Positions 31,757 through 51,018 of a stretch of DNA of 64,000 nucleotides are shown here, piece by piece. A model generated the notes under the pieces. It did not search any database. It worked only from the letters and a program-made list of their open reading frames with translations, and was not told the origin of the DNA. A program made the position numbers and the translations under genes. Location of the stretch: the NCBI GenBank assembly GCA_947650365.1, contig OX393550.1, positions 65,837,744 to 65,901,743 on the forward strand, given 5' to 3'. The first letter of the stretch is position 1. Every line of letters starts with the position of its first letter. This stretch comes from Chamaelirium japonicum. Its lineage: Eukaryota > Streptophyta > Magnoliopsida > Liliales > Melanthiaceae.

Positions 31757-34700
31757 GATCAACCACTGAGAGTTTGCGAATGAAAAACCAAAAACGAGGA
31801 GATGGATAAGACTTCGTGAATAAGTCAGCAATCTGCTCCATCGAAGAGACATAAGGCAGAGAGATGGTCCCAGCCTCTTACTGCTCTCTGGAGAAGTAGC
31901 AATCAATCTCAATGTGCTTGGTCCACTCATGAAACACCGGATTGCTGATAATCTGAATGGCACTCTTGTTTTCACAATTAAGAGCGGTGGGTCCCGAGAT
32001 ATCAACACCAAGATCTAGAAGAAGTCGTTAGAGATGAACAATCTCCTTAGTAGTAGTGGCCATGGCACGAAACTCGACCTCAGTACTGGAGAGAGAAACC
32101 ACCTTCTGTTTCTTGCTCTTCCAGGAGATAAGAGAGTCATCAATAAACAGGCAATAACCAGTAGGTGAGCGACGAGTAGTCGAGTCCCCTGCCCAATCGG
32201 CATCAGAGTATGCACGAAGAGTCAAAGAGGAGGATGACGATAAGAAGTGCGACTGGTGATAGTGCCGCGAAGGTACCTAAGAGTCCGAAGAAGAGCAGCG
32301 TAGTGAATAGAGTGAGAGGCATCCACAAACTGGCTGAGAACACTAACTACGTGAGCAATATCTGGTATGGTGATGCAGAGATAAACTAGTTGACCAACTA
32401 TCTCGCGGTACCTGGTAGGATCTAAAATGGGCTCGCCATCGGCGGGGCGGAGTTTCACATGAAGCTTAAGAGGAGTGTCAACTGTACGGCAATCAGAAAG
32501 TGTAGCCCGAGCAAGAATGTCAGCTGTATACTTTTACTGAGAAAGCAGAATCCCTCTAGTGCTCCTAGCAACCTCCAGGCCAAGAAAATAACGCAAAGGA
32601 CCAAGATCCTTTATCTGAAATTGGCTCTGAAGATGCTCCTGAAGGGAGGCTATGGCACAGGTGTCATCACCTGTAAGAATCATGTCATCGACATAGAGAA
32701 GGATGATGGCCTGGCCCTGGGGGGAAGTCCGCACAAACATAGAATGGTCTTGAAAGCTCTCTACAAAGCCGATTTCAGTAACTGCCCGATGAAAACGCTC
32801 AAACTAGGCACGAGGAGCCTGTTTGAGGCCAATAATAGCTCGACAAAGGCAACATACATACTGAGAAAGTGTACGGAGGCCTAGAGGAGGCTGTATATAG
32901 ATAACCTCGGAGAGATCACAGTAAAGAAAAGCATTATTCACATCCATCTATGATAGGGGCCAACCTCTAGCAGCAATAACAGCGAGAAGAGTCCGAATGG
33001 TAGTCATCTGAGCTACTAGAGCAAACGTCTCATCATAATCAATCACATACTCTTGAGTGAAACCTCTAACAACAAGACAGGCTTTGTATCGGTCAATAGA
33101 GCCATCTGGGCGATGCTTGATCTTAAAGACACATTTGCAGCTGATGAGCTCGACACTAGGAGGCAGAGGCACAACCTCCCATGTTTGAGTCTGCGCAAAG
33201 GCCTGAAACTCCTCAGCCATAGCTTGCTGCCACACAGGGTACTGCAATGCCTCTCTGTAAGACCTGGGCTCTCTATCTGTGTGAAGGGCAGTAAGGTAGG
33301 TAACGAATTGAGGCGAGTAGGAAGTGACAGCGGCAAAACCAAAACGATCAGGGGAGTAACCAAAGTGGTCGGGAGGGTGACACTCGCGCTGGAGGTAGCG
33401 AGGAGGACTGTGAGGATCCATATCCGGTAAAGGTAGGCTGCTCGAAATGGATGGAGTACCAGAGGAGTCACTGACAGATAAAGACGTGGCAGGTAGCGGA
33501 TCAGATGGATGAGAAATAGTTAGAGGAGACGAAGGATCCGAAGGAGAGGAAGGACTCAAGCGTGTAGAAGAGACGACTACAGGAGCAGGAGGTAAAAACT
33601 CAAAAGCAGGGGTAGGAGGAGGAGCAGGTGAGATAGGAGGAGGCATGGTGGAGGAGGTAAGAGGAACCTCAAGGAAGGTGAGATCCTGAGACGCAGGAGA
33701 GTAGTAAGAAACATGTTCAACAAAAGTGACATGTCGAGAGATAAGAAGACGACAAGTCAGGTGGTCATAGCAACGACACCCCTTGTGCTCAGAACTGATT
33801 CCTAAGAGTACACACTTAGTGGACCTAGCCGACAGTTTGTTACGCTTATAAGAAGGAAGGAGAACAAAACATATGCACCCAAAAGTACGAAGCATGCTGT
33901 AATCAGGAGGGATGCCAAAGAGACGCTCATGAGGTGAAACACCCACGAGGACAGAGGAAGGGGTTATGTTAATAAGGTTGACGGAGGTCAAAATGGCCTC
34001 AACCCAGAAGGTGCGAGGAACGCACAAGGAGATAAGCTGAGCACGAGCTGTCTCAAGAATATGACGATACTTTTGCTCTGCAATACCGTTCTGCTTATGA
34101 GTATGAGGACATGATTATTGGCAAAGAGTCCTATGGGACGGAAGGATAGAACGCATTATAGAAGAGAGATATTCGCGGGTGCAATCGAACCTAAAAGTTT
34201 TAATATGAGCCTGAAACTGAGTATGAACCATGGCGGTGAAGGTCTGATAGATGTCAGGAATGTCAGAACACTGACGAAGAAGATACACCCATGTGAAATA
34301 TGAATAATCATCAATAAAGCTAACATAATAAAGATAGTCATTCATAGAAGGAAAAGGTGCAGGACCCCAAATATTTGGTGCACTAGATCAAACGGACTAC
34401 AGGACTACGACAAACTGGTAGAAAATGGACTAGCAGAATGCTTAGCCAACTAACATCCCGTGCAAAAAGAAACACGAGAAAAAGAGCCACGGCCTAAAGT
34501 ACCTGATCGGAAAAGACTTTTAAGCTGAGGTTCAGACACATGACCTAGCCTCTTGTGCCACAGGTCGGCATCAGAAGAGACAGCACTACAGACAACCGAA
34601 GAAGAAGTAGGAGGTAGATGAAGATACTCCAGGTAATATAAGCCACCGACCCTACGAGCAGCACCAATCCTCTGTCCCGAGCGTGGAACCTGACAACACA

Positions 34701-35993
34701 AAAGGAGGAAAAAAAAGTAACTGTCAGGCTGGAATCACAAAGGCTGCTGATAGAGATCAAGTTCATGCGAAGCTGAGGAGCATATAGAACAAAAGGTAAA
34801 GAGAGACTCAGAAGTGATATACCCAGTTGCAAGATGGCTAAAAGAGAGCCATCAACAGTGTGGATCAGAGGAATGCAATGGGCGGGAGAACAGTCAATAA
34901 GAATGAAGTGGTCAAAAGTCATGTGGTGAGAGGCCCCAGAGTCCATAATCCAAGGTGCAGAGGTACCCGAGGTGGCAGAGAAGGCAGAGAGACCAGAGGA
35001 GCCTAAAGGACAGGGGGTAGGCTACAGAAGGAGCTACTCAAGATGCATCTCAAGATACTTAAGGCGATCTATCGTAATAGCTGCAGTAGAAGTGGGGGCA
35101 GTAACAATAGTAGTGGCGCTAGCAACAGCAGCAGCAAGGCGACTACGGTGAGGTGGAGCAGCACGCTTCTTCGGGTGGAGAAGCCAACAGGTGTCAGTCG
35201 TGTGCCTTGTCTTGCCACAGTGGGTGCATCGCCGAGTATCAGGCAAACCGGTGGGAAAAGAGCCACCCCGAGAAGGAGAAATTCTCGGGGGGGGGGGGGG
35301 GGGAGTAGTAGCTAGAAACCCCTCAAAGGTAGAGGGTACAGGGGCCCGACGGGTAGCCACGGTGCGAAGACGCGTCTCCTCGGCGACGACAGCATCAAGA
35401 CGAGGAAGCAAATCTCGATGAATCAGTTGACCCGCAAGATGAGAGAACTCAGGGCGAAGAGGCATCAGAAATTGGAAGAGCTATCGCTATTCCCGAAAGA
35501 GCTGCAACACACGCCAGGAGGCACTGACTCTAGACACTTCCAATAGAGGGGGCTCCAAGGCCTGAAGTTCACGCCAATAGCCACGCATAAGACTATGAAA
35601 CTACTGAATAGTCTGCTCCCCTTGCTAAGCAAACTGGGCCTTAGAGAGGAGCTGATACTTGTGGGCCCCACTTTTCTCCACAAAGCGCTCAGTAAGGTGG
35701 ACCCAGAGCTCTGCAATAGTAGAGAAGGTGACAAGATCTGCACAAAGAGAGCGATCGACCGAGACAACTAGAAAAGCGCGAACACGTTGATCACGACCTC
35801 TCCAAAATTCAGAAGCCACGAAGTCAGAGGTCGTTGTTGGAACAGGAGTAGATCCGTCAAGGTGTCTGTATAAGGCACGACCATCCAAAACGCGTCGGAC
35901 TGTAGCTGACCACGCAGTCCAGTTTGCGACGGTCACAAGGGGGAAGTTCGTAGAGATTGGAAGAAAACCCCTTGTTTGTTCAATAGGGGTCAC
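31757..35993 (-). pseudogene. Copia-3 gag-pol, multiply broken
   Basis: On the minus strand gag begins at about 35993 (NWTAWSATVRRVLDG, RVRAFLVVSVD). A knuckle C-TH-C-GKTR-H-TTDT-C lies near 35220, and protease MDSGASHHMTFD near 34946. Integrase has LWHKRLGHVSEPQL (about 34560) and a core with a damaged D-x-GGEY site (DCTREYLS). The integrase end to RT start is open at 34027-32948, then YVDDMILTGDD (about 32690) and RNase H with ADWAGDSTTRRSPTGY (about 32200), ending near 31757. Stops and frameshifts separate these pieces. A G run at 35287-35304 adds an uncertain frame. Confidence 0.88.
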
Positions 35994-36044
35994 GAGAACT
36001 GACCAAAGGACACTCCGGACGGAGCGGAGGACGTCACTGTGGGC

Positions 36045-36600
36045 GGATCAAAAGATGTCATCAGGGATAGGGCTCCGATGCAGGATAGGATTCTGAAATG
36101 GGATAGGGCACAACAGTAGTGCGGGATAGGTTCGGTACGGGATAGGGCTGCGGTGCGGGATAGGACACAGCAGCGGTGCGGGATAGGTTCGGTATGGGAT
36201 AGAGCTGCGGTGCGGGATAGGTCAGGTACGGATTAGGACTGCGGTGTGGGATAGGGCACAGCAGTGGTACAGGATAGGTCACAACGGTACGGGATAGAGT
36301 TGCGGTGCGAGATAGGTCACAACGGTACGGGATAGAGTTGCGGTGCAGGATAGATCACAGCGATGCGGGATAGGTACGGGATCGAGCGGTGCAGTGCGGG
36401 ATAGAGCAGGTGCGGTGCGGTGATGTGGGATTCGGTGTGGCGGGATTCGGTGCGGGAAAGAGAGAGGGAGATGAAGCAGGGGTTGGATACGGTGCGGGAA
36501 AGAGAGGGGAGATGAAGCAGGGGTTTGCTGCAGTGCGGGAAAGAGAGAGGGAGAGAGAGCTGCGGGTCGGGGGTAAGCTCGGGCTCCGATACGAACGGCG
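36045..36600. repeat. GCGGGATAGG-type minisatellite in the Copia-3 leader
   Basis: Between the primer-binding site and gag, a degenerate unit GGTGCGGGATAGG(T/G) recurs many times on the plus strand, followed by GA-rich sequence. Reading frames here are repetitive (YPIP...) and not genes. Confidence 0.75.
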
Positions 36601-36625
36601 CGGGATCAAGGCGGCTCTGATACCA

Positions 36626-36801
36626 TGTCACGAGATAGAGACGACTAGGGTTTGGAAGAATACCCGACAATTCTCATTAGGGACATAGCCAACATATATA
36701 TAGACAATACATGTGTATACTCGTGGGAAAGCCCTACATGTAGCAATGAGAAAACCCCTGAAAAACGACAGAAGCGATGAAATACAATAAATACATTAAC
36801 A
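36626..36801 (-). repeat. Copia-3 5' LTR
   Basis: The direct copy of 31557-31733. On the minus strand its end abuts the tRNA-iMet primer-binding site without a gap. Confidence 0.92.
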
Positions 36802-36873
36802 GGGGCAATTGTGATTCACCCCCTCTGGCTGTGGATTCTCCATATATGGTTGTGTCTTCCCATACGTAGTATA

Positions 36874-36885
36874 GCTCTGATACCA
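36874..36885 (-). other. Second tRNA-iMet primer-binding site, remnant of an older element
   Basis: GCTCTGATACCA is the exact complement of TGGTATCAGAGC, outside Copia-3. Together with the LTR-start and purine-tract signals at 31466-31500 on the same strand, it suggests that Copia-3 landed inside a short, possibly non-coding retroelement whose interior is only about 170 bp. I could not match the two outer LTRs, so this stays tentative. Confidence 0.35.
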
Positions 36886-38440
36886 GTCCGGTTGAAGGGA
36901 CCGCTAGACGGAGCTCTAACTAGGTTCCCTTCTGATCTGGTGTAAAACAGTACACTAATCAAGCAAGAAGTATATGGTCCTCACTTTGCACCAAGGGCAC
37001 CCCAGATAGGCCACATGGCTCTCTATGTCAAGGGAGACCCACTTGCAAACCGGAAGCGAATCTGCTTCCGTTTCTTGATGAGCCTGACATTTGTAGGCTT
37101 CTCTACCAACTCTATTATTGTACCCTTTGCTCCCCTAGAAGTTGGGACACAACAGAGAATAATGGAGGCACCAAGTTAATAATGGAGTGTGCCTCTATTA
37201 TTTCCCTAGTTGTGGGGTGCTCAAAGCCACAGGTTTTGCTTTCGTGGTGGAGAAAATGGGGCGACATCTTTATGGCCACCTGAGAAATAATGAGGGGGGG
37301 GGGGGGGGGGGGGCCGTGGGGGAGAAATAATGGGTCCTGCCCATGACCGGGACTTACTTCATCAGTGTGGGGCCCACAGGCCGCATTTTGGCACCGAAAC
37401 CACTCGCTGTCGTTGCGGTTGGAGCATGCCACATGCCCGTCATGTGGCCGATCGATCGAACTTCTCTCTAGTTTGGCATGCTAAACACATGAGACTCTTG
37501 AAGGTCGGTTGTAGGCTCGACTCCTCTCCAATAACGACTCTTCCTTTCCCCGGTAGCAGCCCCGAAGCAAAGTGCTTGGTGGGAAAAGTATCGTCAAGTG
37601 TCTAGATCATCGCACTCCACTGGACGATTGTGATGCCGTCCCTTCCAAGCAGCTCGCAATAACTGCTAACTGATATTTTAGGTTTATCGGAAATGTCCCT
37701 CACCTGCCTAGTTTAGCTAAGTTACGTTATCGACACGAAACTTTGTGTTGATATCGAGTTCACACGTGAGAAAATTCTTGTCAATCTTTCGTAAAACTTT
37801 CTTAAGTAGAGTTCTATAGTCACCCCAAATCAAAGAAGAAGATGAGTGATCATGTAAGTCTAGGTCATAAGTAGCACAAACTTAGAGTTATTACGCGTGG
37901 ATTTGAATATGTAACGAAAATAGGGTTCCGGTCTTGTTGGATTGCTATATTGTGGCACAAATTAAACATTTCCAGATTAGTCATTGCTTACTCATAAAAA
38001 TGTTTTTCAAAAACGCATCATTTTATCATGAGTGCATCAAGTCGATCGGATCCCTGAAAAGGTATAATATGCATTCTAACTGATTAATTAGGACTAAGTT
38101 ATGTGACGTACGTGAATTTTTTTTTATGGAAATGTCCTAACATCCTTGACAAAAAGTTCGAATATGCGATAAAGATGGACAAAAAGATGAGTTTTTTTGA
38201 AAATATCCCTCTCAGTGCATGAGGGGGGGGGGGGGGGGTTGGCTTATTCCCCAGCCAATAAATTAAAGTAAGTAATAATATTTACTATAGGGAGAAAAAA
38301 AAATGGGGATGGGGGCGAGAGAGGAAGAGACGGGGAATACAAAGATCAAGGGAAGAGTAATCAACTACAAAGATCAAGTAAGAAATTCTTCAAACTCAGG
38401 ATCAGGAAAAGATGCTTTAGTGTTAGGTCCACCCGCTTAA
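36886..38440. other. Intergenic sequence, no gene seen
   Basis: No supported coding region. It contains pure G runs at about 37291-37312 and 38223-38238. Short frames here have no recognisable domain. Confidence 0.4.
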
Positions 38441-39110
38441 AAAATATCCATTTTACCCGTACATGCTGTATAGGAAGTAACAATTTGATTTTTGACACCA
38501 ATCACTGTAGCAATACAAGAGTAACAATATGCACATAATATTGTTACTCGTTTTGCTACAATGAAATCATTGTTCCATTTCTTTTTTAGGAATCTTGTTG
38601 CTAAAGTGAAAAAAAAAAAAGTGTTCTAGCGAAATCATTGTAGCAAAGAGTAACATTCAATAGCAAAGAGTAACTTTCTGCCACAGTAAAATCATTGTAG
38701 GAAAAAATAACTTTCTACAAAGTATTATAGCGAAATAGTAACTTTTTACAAATTACGACAGAAACGAGTAACTTTATGTAAATTACTATAATTAAAGATC
38801 GAGTAACTTTCTGCATAGTAGTGTAACTAAAGAGTAATATTTGCAGATTGATACTCTTTAACTAAAGAGTAACTTCGCAGAAAGTTACGTTTTACTATAG
38901 TGAAATCGTTGTAGCAGTCAATGTATGTGGTGGAAGGCCCTAATCATTGTAACTTTCTAAAGAGTAATATTTGAAGAAAGTTACATTTTAACTTAAGAGT
39001 ATTTTTTATTTTTTTAAAGGTTGCTAAAGAGTAACTTTGCATAAAGTTACTCTTTGCTATTGTGCAATATTCACTGTAGCAGTCAATGTATATATGTGGT
39101 GAAGGGCCCT
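38441..39110. repeat. AGAGTAAC / GTTACTCT short-motif cluster
   Basis: AAAGAGTAAC and its complement recur many times, mixed with ACTGTAGCA and 'ATCATTGTAG'. Two longer blocks (about 38905-38945 and 39065-39112) repeat GTAGCAGTCAATGTAT and GGCCCTAATCA. It looks like a decayed tandem or foldback element. Confidence 0.55.
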
Positions 39111-39214
39111 AATCACAACCGAAATATGATTTGTCCTCTACCTAAAACCATACCTGCTGCAATAACCTTATCCATATTACCCCTATTTATTGTATTTGGA
39201 AGCTTGTAAGCCAA

Positions 39215-39416
<202 letters not shown>

Positions 39417-39420
39417 ATAT

Positions 39421-39494
<74 letters not shown>
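39417..39494. repeat. (TA)n microsatellite
   Basis: TA run with one TAAATA interruption, followed by (GA)n to about 39511. Confidence 0.95.
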
Positions 39495-39498
<4 letters not shown>

Positions 39499-39511
39499 AG
39501 AGAGAGAGAGA

Positions 39512-41382
<1,871 letters not shown>

Positions 41383-41423
<41 letters not shown>
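41383..41423. repeat. (TA)n microsatellite
   Basis: TA tract between the hairpin element and FB4. Confidence 0.95.
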
Positions 41424-42290
<867 letters not shown>

Positions 42291-43260
42291 GATCTAGTGA
42301 GATATAAGACATTATCTGCAACTGAACTCAGGGTTTTTTCACCGATGACTCCAGTCGTATCCATGATTTAATCCGATCTAGAGATTTCGAGAAATTGGAA
42401 GAATGAGTAGTGGTAAATTAAATTGGAGTGCGTATCCCGTCGTACTCCGGTCTAACGCTACATGCCTTGTCTCCGTCCCACTACCAAGTGCCAGACAGTA
42501 GATGATTTCAGCGGCACGATGGAGGGTCTCATGGGAGAAGCCGGCGAAGCGTGTGACACACTATTATGTGTGAATAAATCAGTAAGAATTTCATGGTAAA
42601 TAATATGTTTTAATAAATAATATTTACCTTAATCAGAAATGGCACTAAAATATTGATAATTACATGTAGTAGAAATGTAAGTGTGAAAAATATGCTTGGT
42701 AAATTACGAGAAACTGACAAAAATTAGAAACATGTGGATATATGTAAGTTTCCAGATGTGGGACCGGCAATAATGCCATTTGAACAAACTGAGGGACACC
42801 CCGGCGGGACAACTCCACGGAAATGGAACGCTGGCATCTCCTGATTGGTGGAAATATTGGCCATGGAATAAACGCGAGGGAATGTCGCCGTCGCCGTCGC
42901 CGTCGCCGCCACCGCCACCGCCACCGCCACCGCCAGGCGGGACAACTTTCTCCTTCGGGCAGTTAACATCCGCTGTCACCAGGAGTAAAGGCCGACTGAC
43001 ACCTGGCAAACGCCCTACCCCGGGACCACGTAACGCCTCCGCGACGGCGTCACCATCCCCGTCCCTTCCCACGCCAACCCATCCGGGACCAACCCCCCTA
43101 CAGAAGCCACGTGGCTTCATCGCAATCAAGCCACGAGTTCACCCGAGCCGTGGGGTCCCATTCCGCCGGGGTCACGAGCCCCGGCTCGTGACTCGTGTCC
43201 ACCTCTGCGAGCCGGTTGCCGCTCTGCCCCCTGCATGGCCACACAAACACGGGATAATGT
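42291..43260. other. Upstream region of the MIPS gene
   Basis: Non-coding. It contains a trinucleotide tract of CCGTCG and CCACCG units at about 42886-42933 and a G-box palindrome (separate entry). Reading frames across it are GC-biased artefacts without a domain. Confidence 0.45.
43104..43119. promoter_or_regulatory. G-box inside a 16-bp perfect palindrome
   Basis: GAAGCCACGTGGCTTC is fully self-complementary and centred on CACGTG, about 395 bp before the MIPS TATA box. G-boxes are bound by bZIP and bHLH (including PIF-type) factors, so light or ABA control is plausible but not shown. Confidence 0.5.
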
Positions 43261-43423
43261 TCAGCGCATCCTGCGTATCATACAACCGCGGGGCCCACTG
43301 CCCCCAAACCTATCATCACTCTCTCTGTATTGGGGGCCACTACTCCCATGTGCTGAGGTCCCCTACCCCATGTCTTTGAATAGCAGTGAGCCCCATGGCT
43401 GTATGGTACGCAGGATGTGCTGA
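43261..43423. mobile_element. MITE-like foldback in the MIPS promoter
   Basis: A 41-bp left arm (43261-43301) is the reverse complement of 43383-43423 at about 35 positions; shared parts include CATCCTGCGTA and its complement TACGCAGGATG. The whole unit is 163 bp and non-coding, and it ends about 78 bp before the TATA box. Confidence 0.75.
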
Positions 43424-43500
43424 AATTTTTTCCAACAAACACACCCCACGAACGTGGAGCTACAGCCAACAGGCATACTCCACGAGTCTCTCCACCTCTT

Positions 43501-43508
43501 TATAAATA
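43501..43508 (+). promoter_or_regulatory. TATA box of the MIPS gene
   Basis: TATAAATA lies 95 bp before the start codon. A GA-repeat at about 43542-43590 follows in the presumed 5' UTR, a common binding context for plant GAGA factors. Confidence 0.7.
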
Positions 43509-43595
43509 GTGGCCTTGGGGACGCATTTTAGCTGAACATCCGAGAGAGAGAGAGAGTCGGAAGTGTAGAGAGAGAGAGAGAGAGAGAGAGGAAAG

Positions 43596-48992
<5,397 letters not shown>

Positions 48993-49470
48993 GCTGAACT
49001 CAGCAGAGGAATAAGGGGGTTGGGGGAAGAGGAAGAGCAAGACCCTGTTTTTCTTTCTTCTTTCTTTCTCCTTTTTTTTTTCTGTGTTCTGTTGGTTGTA
49101 TGGCTTGCTTGGGTGAATTGGGTCTCCTTCTTCTCTCTTATATATTTATTATATAGAATTATATGTGCGTGTCCGCGCGAGAGCGCTCGCACGATGTTAC
49201 GAATGTGATGGCCTTTGTTTTTAGCTCCTAAGCCTCTACTCAGCAGCCACAGACCATGTACTGTTCATTCTGATTCAATGTAAACACCAAGGGTGGCTTT
49301 TCTAGTATTTATACGACTAGCTAAGTAGTCTTGTTTGTGCTCTCTAATTGTCTTTCATTGAGCATATCTGAGCATATTCAATGACTCAAATTATATTCTT
49401 TGATGCGCATGGTTCAAGCATTTTTCGATCCAATACTAAAATCATTTGAATAATAATAATGCGATGCTTT
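48993..49470 (+). other. MIPS 3' region
   Basis: 478 bp between the stop codon and Copia-2, which must hold the 3' UTR and poly(A) site; pyrimidine-rich and T-rich sequence follows the stop. I cannot fix the poly(A) signal. The flank resumes at 56760 after Copia-2. Confidence 0.5.
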
Positions 49471-50595
49471 TGTTGGGTGTGTGTTTTAAAACCACACAAA
49501 GGAATGGGCTTTTAGTCCCATATCGGTAAGGGGAAAAATCCCCTACCAACTTAAATAGGATTGCCCACTTCCCCCCACTAGTCATCACACTAGAGGAGGG
49601 GCTCCACTAGCCCACACGCGCGCGTGTGTGTGTGCCGTGCCGGGCTTGGGCATGAGCTGGGCGGCGCGTGTGTGTGTGCGCCCGCGGACCCGGACACGAT
49701 AGCACCTCCGAAATGGGCTGGTCTGCACCTGCCCCCTTTTTGTTTTTTGCTATTAAGCCCTCCCCCATTTATTAAATTTCTTTTTGGCTACTAGCCGTTT
49801 TGCATGCGACCCGTTGCTGCATGCGAGCCGTTACGAGACTGCTCTCTGCGAGCTGTAACGTGCGAGGTTAATGGGCTTAATCAAAGCCCATTAACCGCTC
49901 CCCTCTTTCAGCCTCCCATTAACAGCCCGAGGCCTATATAAGGCCCGGTGCAGCCATGGGATTTACATAGTCCGAAAATCGGAATTCCTCCCTGCTTACT
50001 GCCTCTCTCTCTTTCATTCTCTCGTCGTGGTGCTGTTGTGCTGCCCCTTTGCTCCGAAGAGACTCCATCTCTCGGATCAAGGTTTTGCTGCAGTGCTGCC
50101 TCCCCGACTCGAGAAGGTCGTCATCGAGTCGCTGGGTTCCTGAAAGTCTACGAGGTTCGCAAAACCTTCTTGGAGTCGTGCCGACGAGAAGGAGGTCGCC
50201 TGACCGGGGTCGCCGTATCTCCGAGAACAATTGCCACGAGACCCGCACGAGGGGGGCAATAAGATTCTTGGGACAGTGCCTAGCACGCTTCGACCACAGG
50301 CCAGAGTTTCTAACTCTTCTTTCGTCCTAATATTAGATCTAAAATAATCGACTTGCATCTAATAGAAAAATCTAAATAATTAGATATATTTTAGATAGCT
50401 TGTATCTCCCTTTTAGAAAAGTTCGGCAAGGTGAATGACGGTTCCATAGAACCCGCTCTGCCTTGGCAAACAATTTCTAAAAGAAATTTTGTGACTTGTC
50501 CTTGTTTGCAAAATTAACATTTGCTAATCAATTTTAATATTAATAATTTGATTAAATCTTAAATTTGCTAGTTTAGAACGATTAGATCTCCAACA
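49471..50595 (+). repeat. Copia-2 5' LTR
   Basis: 1125 bp. It contains TTAGTCCCATATCGG near the start, a (CG)n/(TG)n block at about 49616-49680, a TATA box at 49934-49943 and, at 50257-50271, CAATAAGATTCTTGG, the complement of the sequence just beyond the LTR. Confidence 0.95.
49934..49943 (+). promoter_or_regulatory. TATA box of the Copia-2 5' LTR
   Basis: CTATATAAGG, conserved in the 3' LTR at about 56094-56103. Transcription from the 3' copy would run away from MIPS, towards the TRIM. Confidence 0.6.
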
Positions 50596-50597
50596 AT

Positions 50598-50612
50598 CCA
50601 AGAATCTTATTG
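50598..50612 (+). other. Putative self-complementary primer-binding site of Copia-2
   Basis: CCAAGAATCTTATTG starts two bases after the LTR end and is the exact 15-base reverse complement of 50257-50271 in the LTR. It does not resemble a tRNA 3'-end complement. A 3' end at 50271 would be extended straight into the LTR terminus. Confidence 0.65.
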
Positions 50613-50801
50613 TAATTTAATCGTTCATAAGTTATTTTCTTTGCAACGTGCTCACTAATCATCGTGATCATCTATTAGTCTTTATTTCGTGCTAACTATT
50701 AATTGCTACTAGTTACAAAACTATTTTCTACAAAAGTAAATTAGAAGTATAGATTATAGAAAAGACTAAAAAGTCGTCATTGAAATATTCCACTGCCTAC
50801 A

Positions 50802-50905
50802 GTGTCTAGAAAGGCTTGTCAAACCGGCATTAAATTGCCCAAGGTAGCTTGGTATTTGAGCGAGCCTAGTGCTCCACCTCCTACCTGGAGCCCATCTGGC
50901 CGTTA
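50802..50905 (+). other. Conserved 5' leader block of Copia-2
   Basis: Matches 2154-2259 of Copia-1 much better than the sequence on either side. It contains CCGGCATTAAATTGCCC and the stem region AGCTTGGTATTTGAGCGAGC. In Copia-1 the second stem is AGCTTG/CAAGCT; here it is partly kept through a G-T pair. Confidence 0.5.
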
Positions 50906-51018
50906 GGATTTGGAGGTTTCATTTGGACTTCTAAAAGTCGAATCTATCTAGGTGTACTTTAAAATTGACAAAACTTGTTTTTCAATCCACAGATTTCAAC
51001 TCCTAATTTTGGTCCGAA

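Larger units (their letters stand above)
31557..36801 (-). mobile_element. Copia-3, decayed Ty1/Copia with short LTRs
   Basis: LTRs of 177 and 176 bp (31557-31733 and 36626-36801) bound a minus-strand Copia. The primer-binding site is the exact tRNA-iMet complement TGGTATCAGAGC (36625-36614, minus), directly next to the 5' LTR. A C-run at 31734-31742 is the polypurine tract of the other strand. The flanks TGGGC (31552-31556) and GGGGC (36802-36806) match at four of five bases. Domain order is gag, protease, integrase, RT, RNase H. Confidence 0.92.

Noticed and set aside
37291..37312. G runs (also at 35287 and 38223) as G-quadruplex regulators
   Set aside because: Single homopolymer runs in decayed or intergenic sequence; nothing links them to a gene.
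42780..43379. 199-codon frame upstream of MIPS
   Set aside because: It is a GC-rich frame across promoter DNA, a trinucleotide repeat and part of a MITE, with no recognisable domain.
50851..50866. TTGGTATTTGAGCGAG as a tRNA-iMet primer-binding site for Copia-2
   Set aside because: It lies about 255 bp beyond the LTR end, so it cannot act as a normal primer site; it is kept only as part of the conserved leader.
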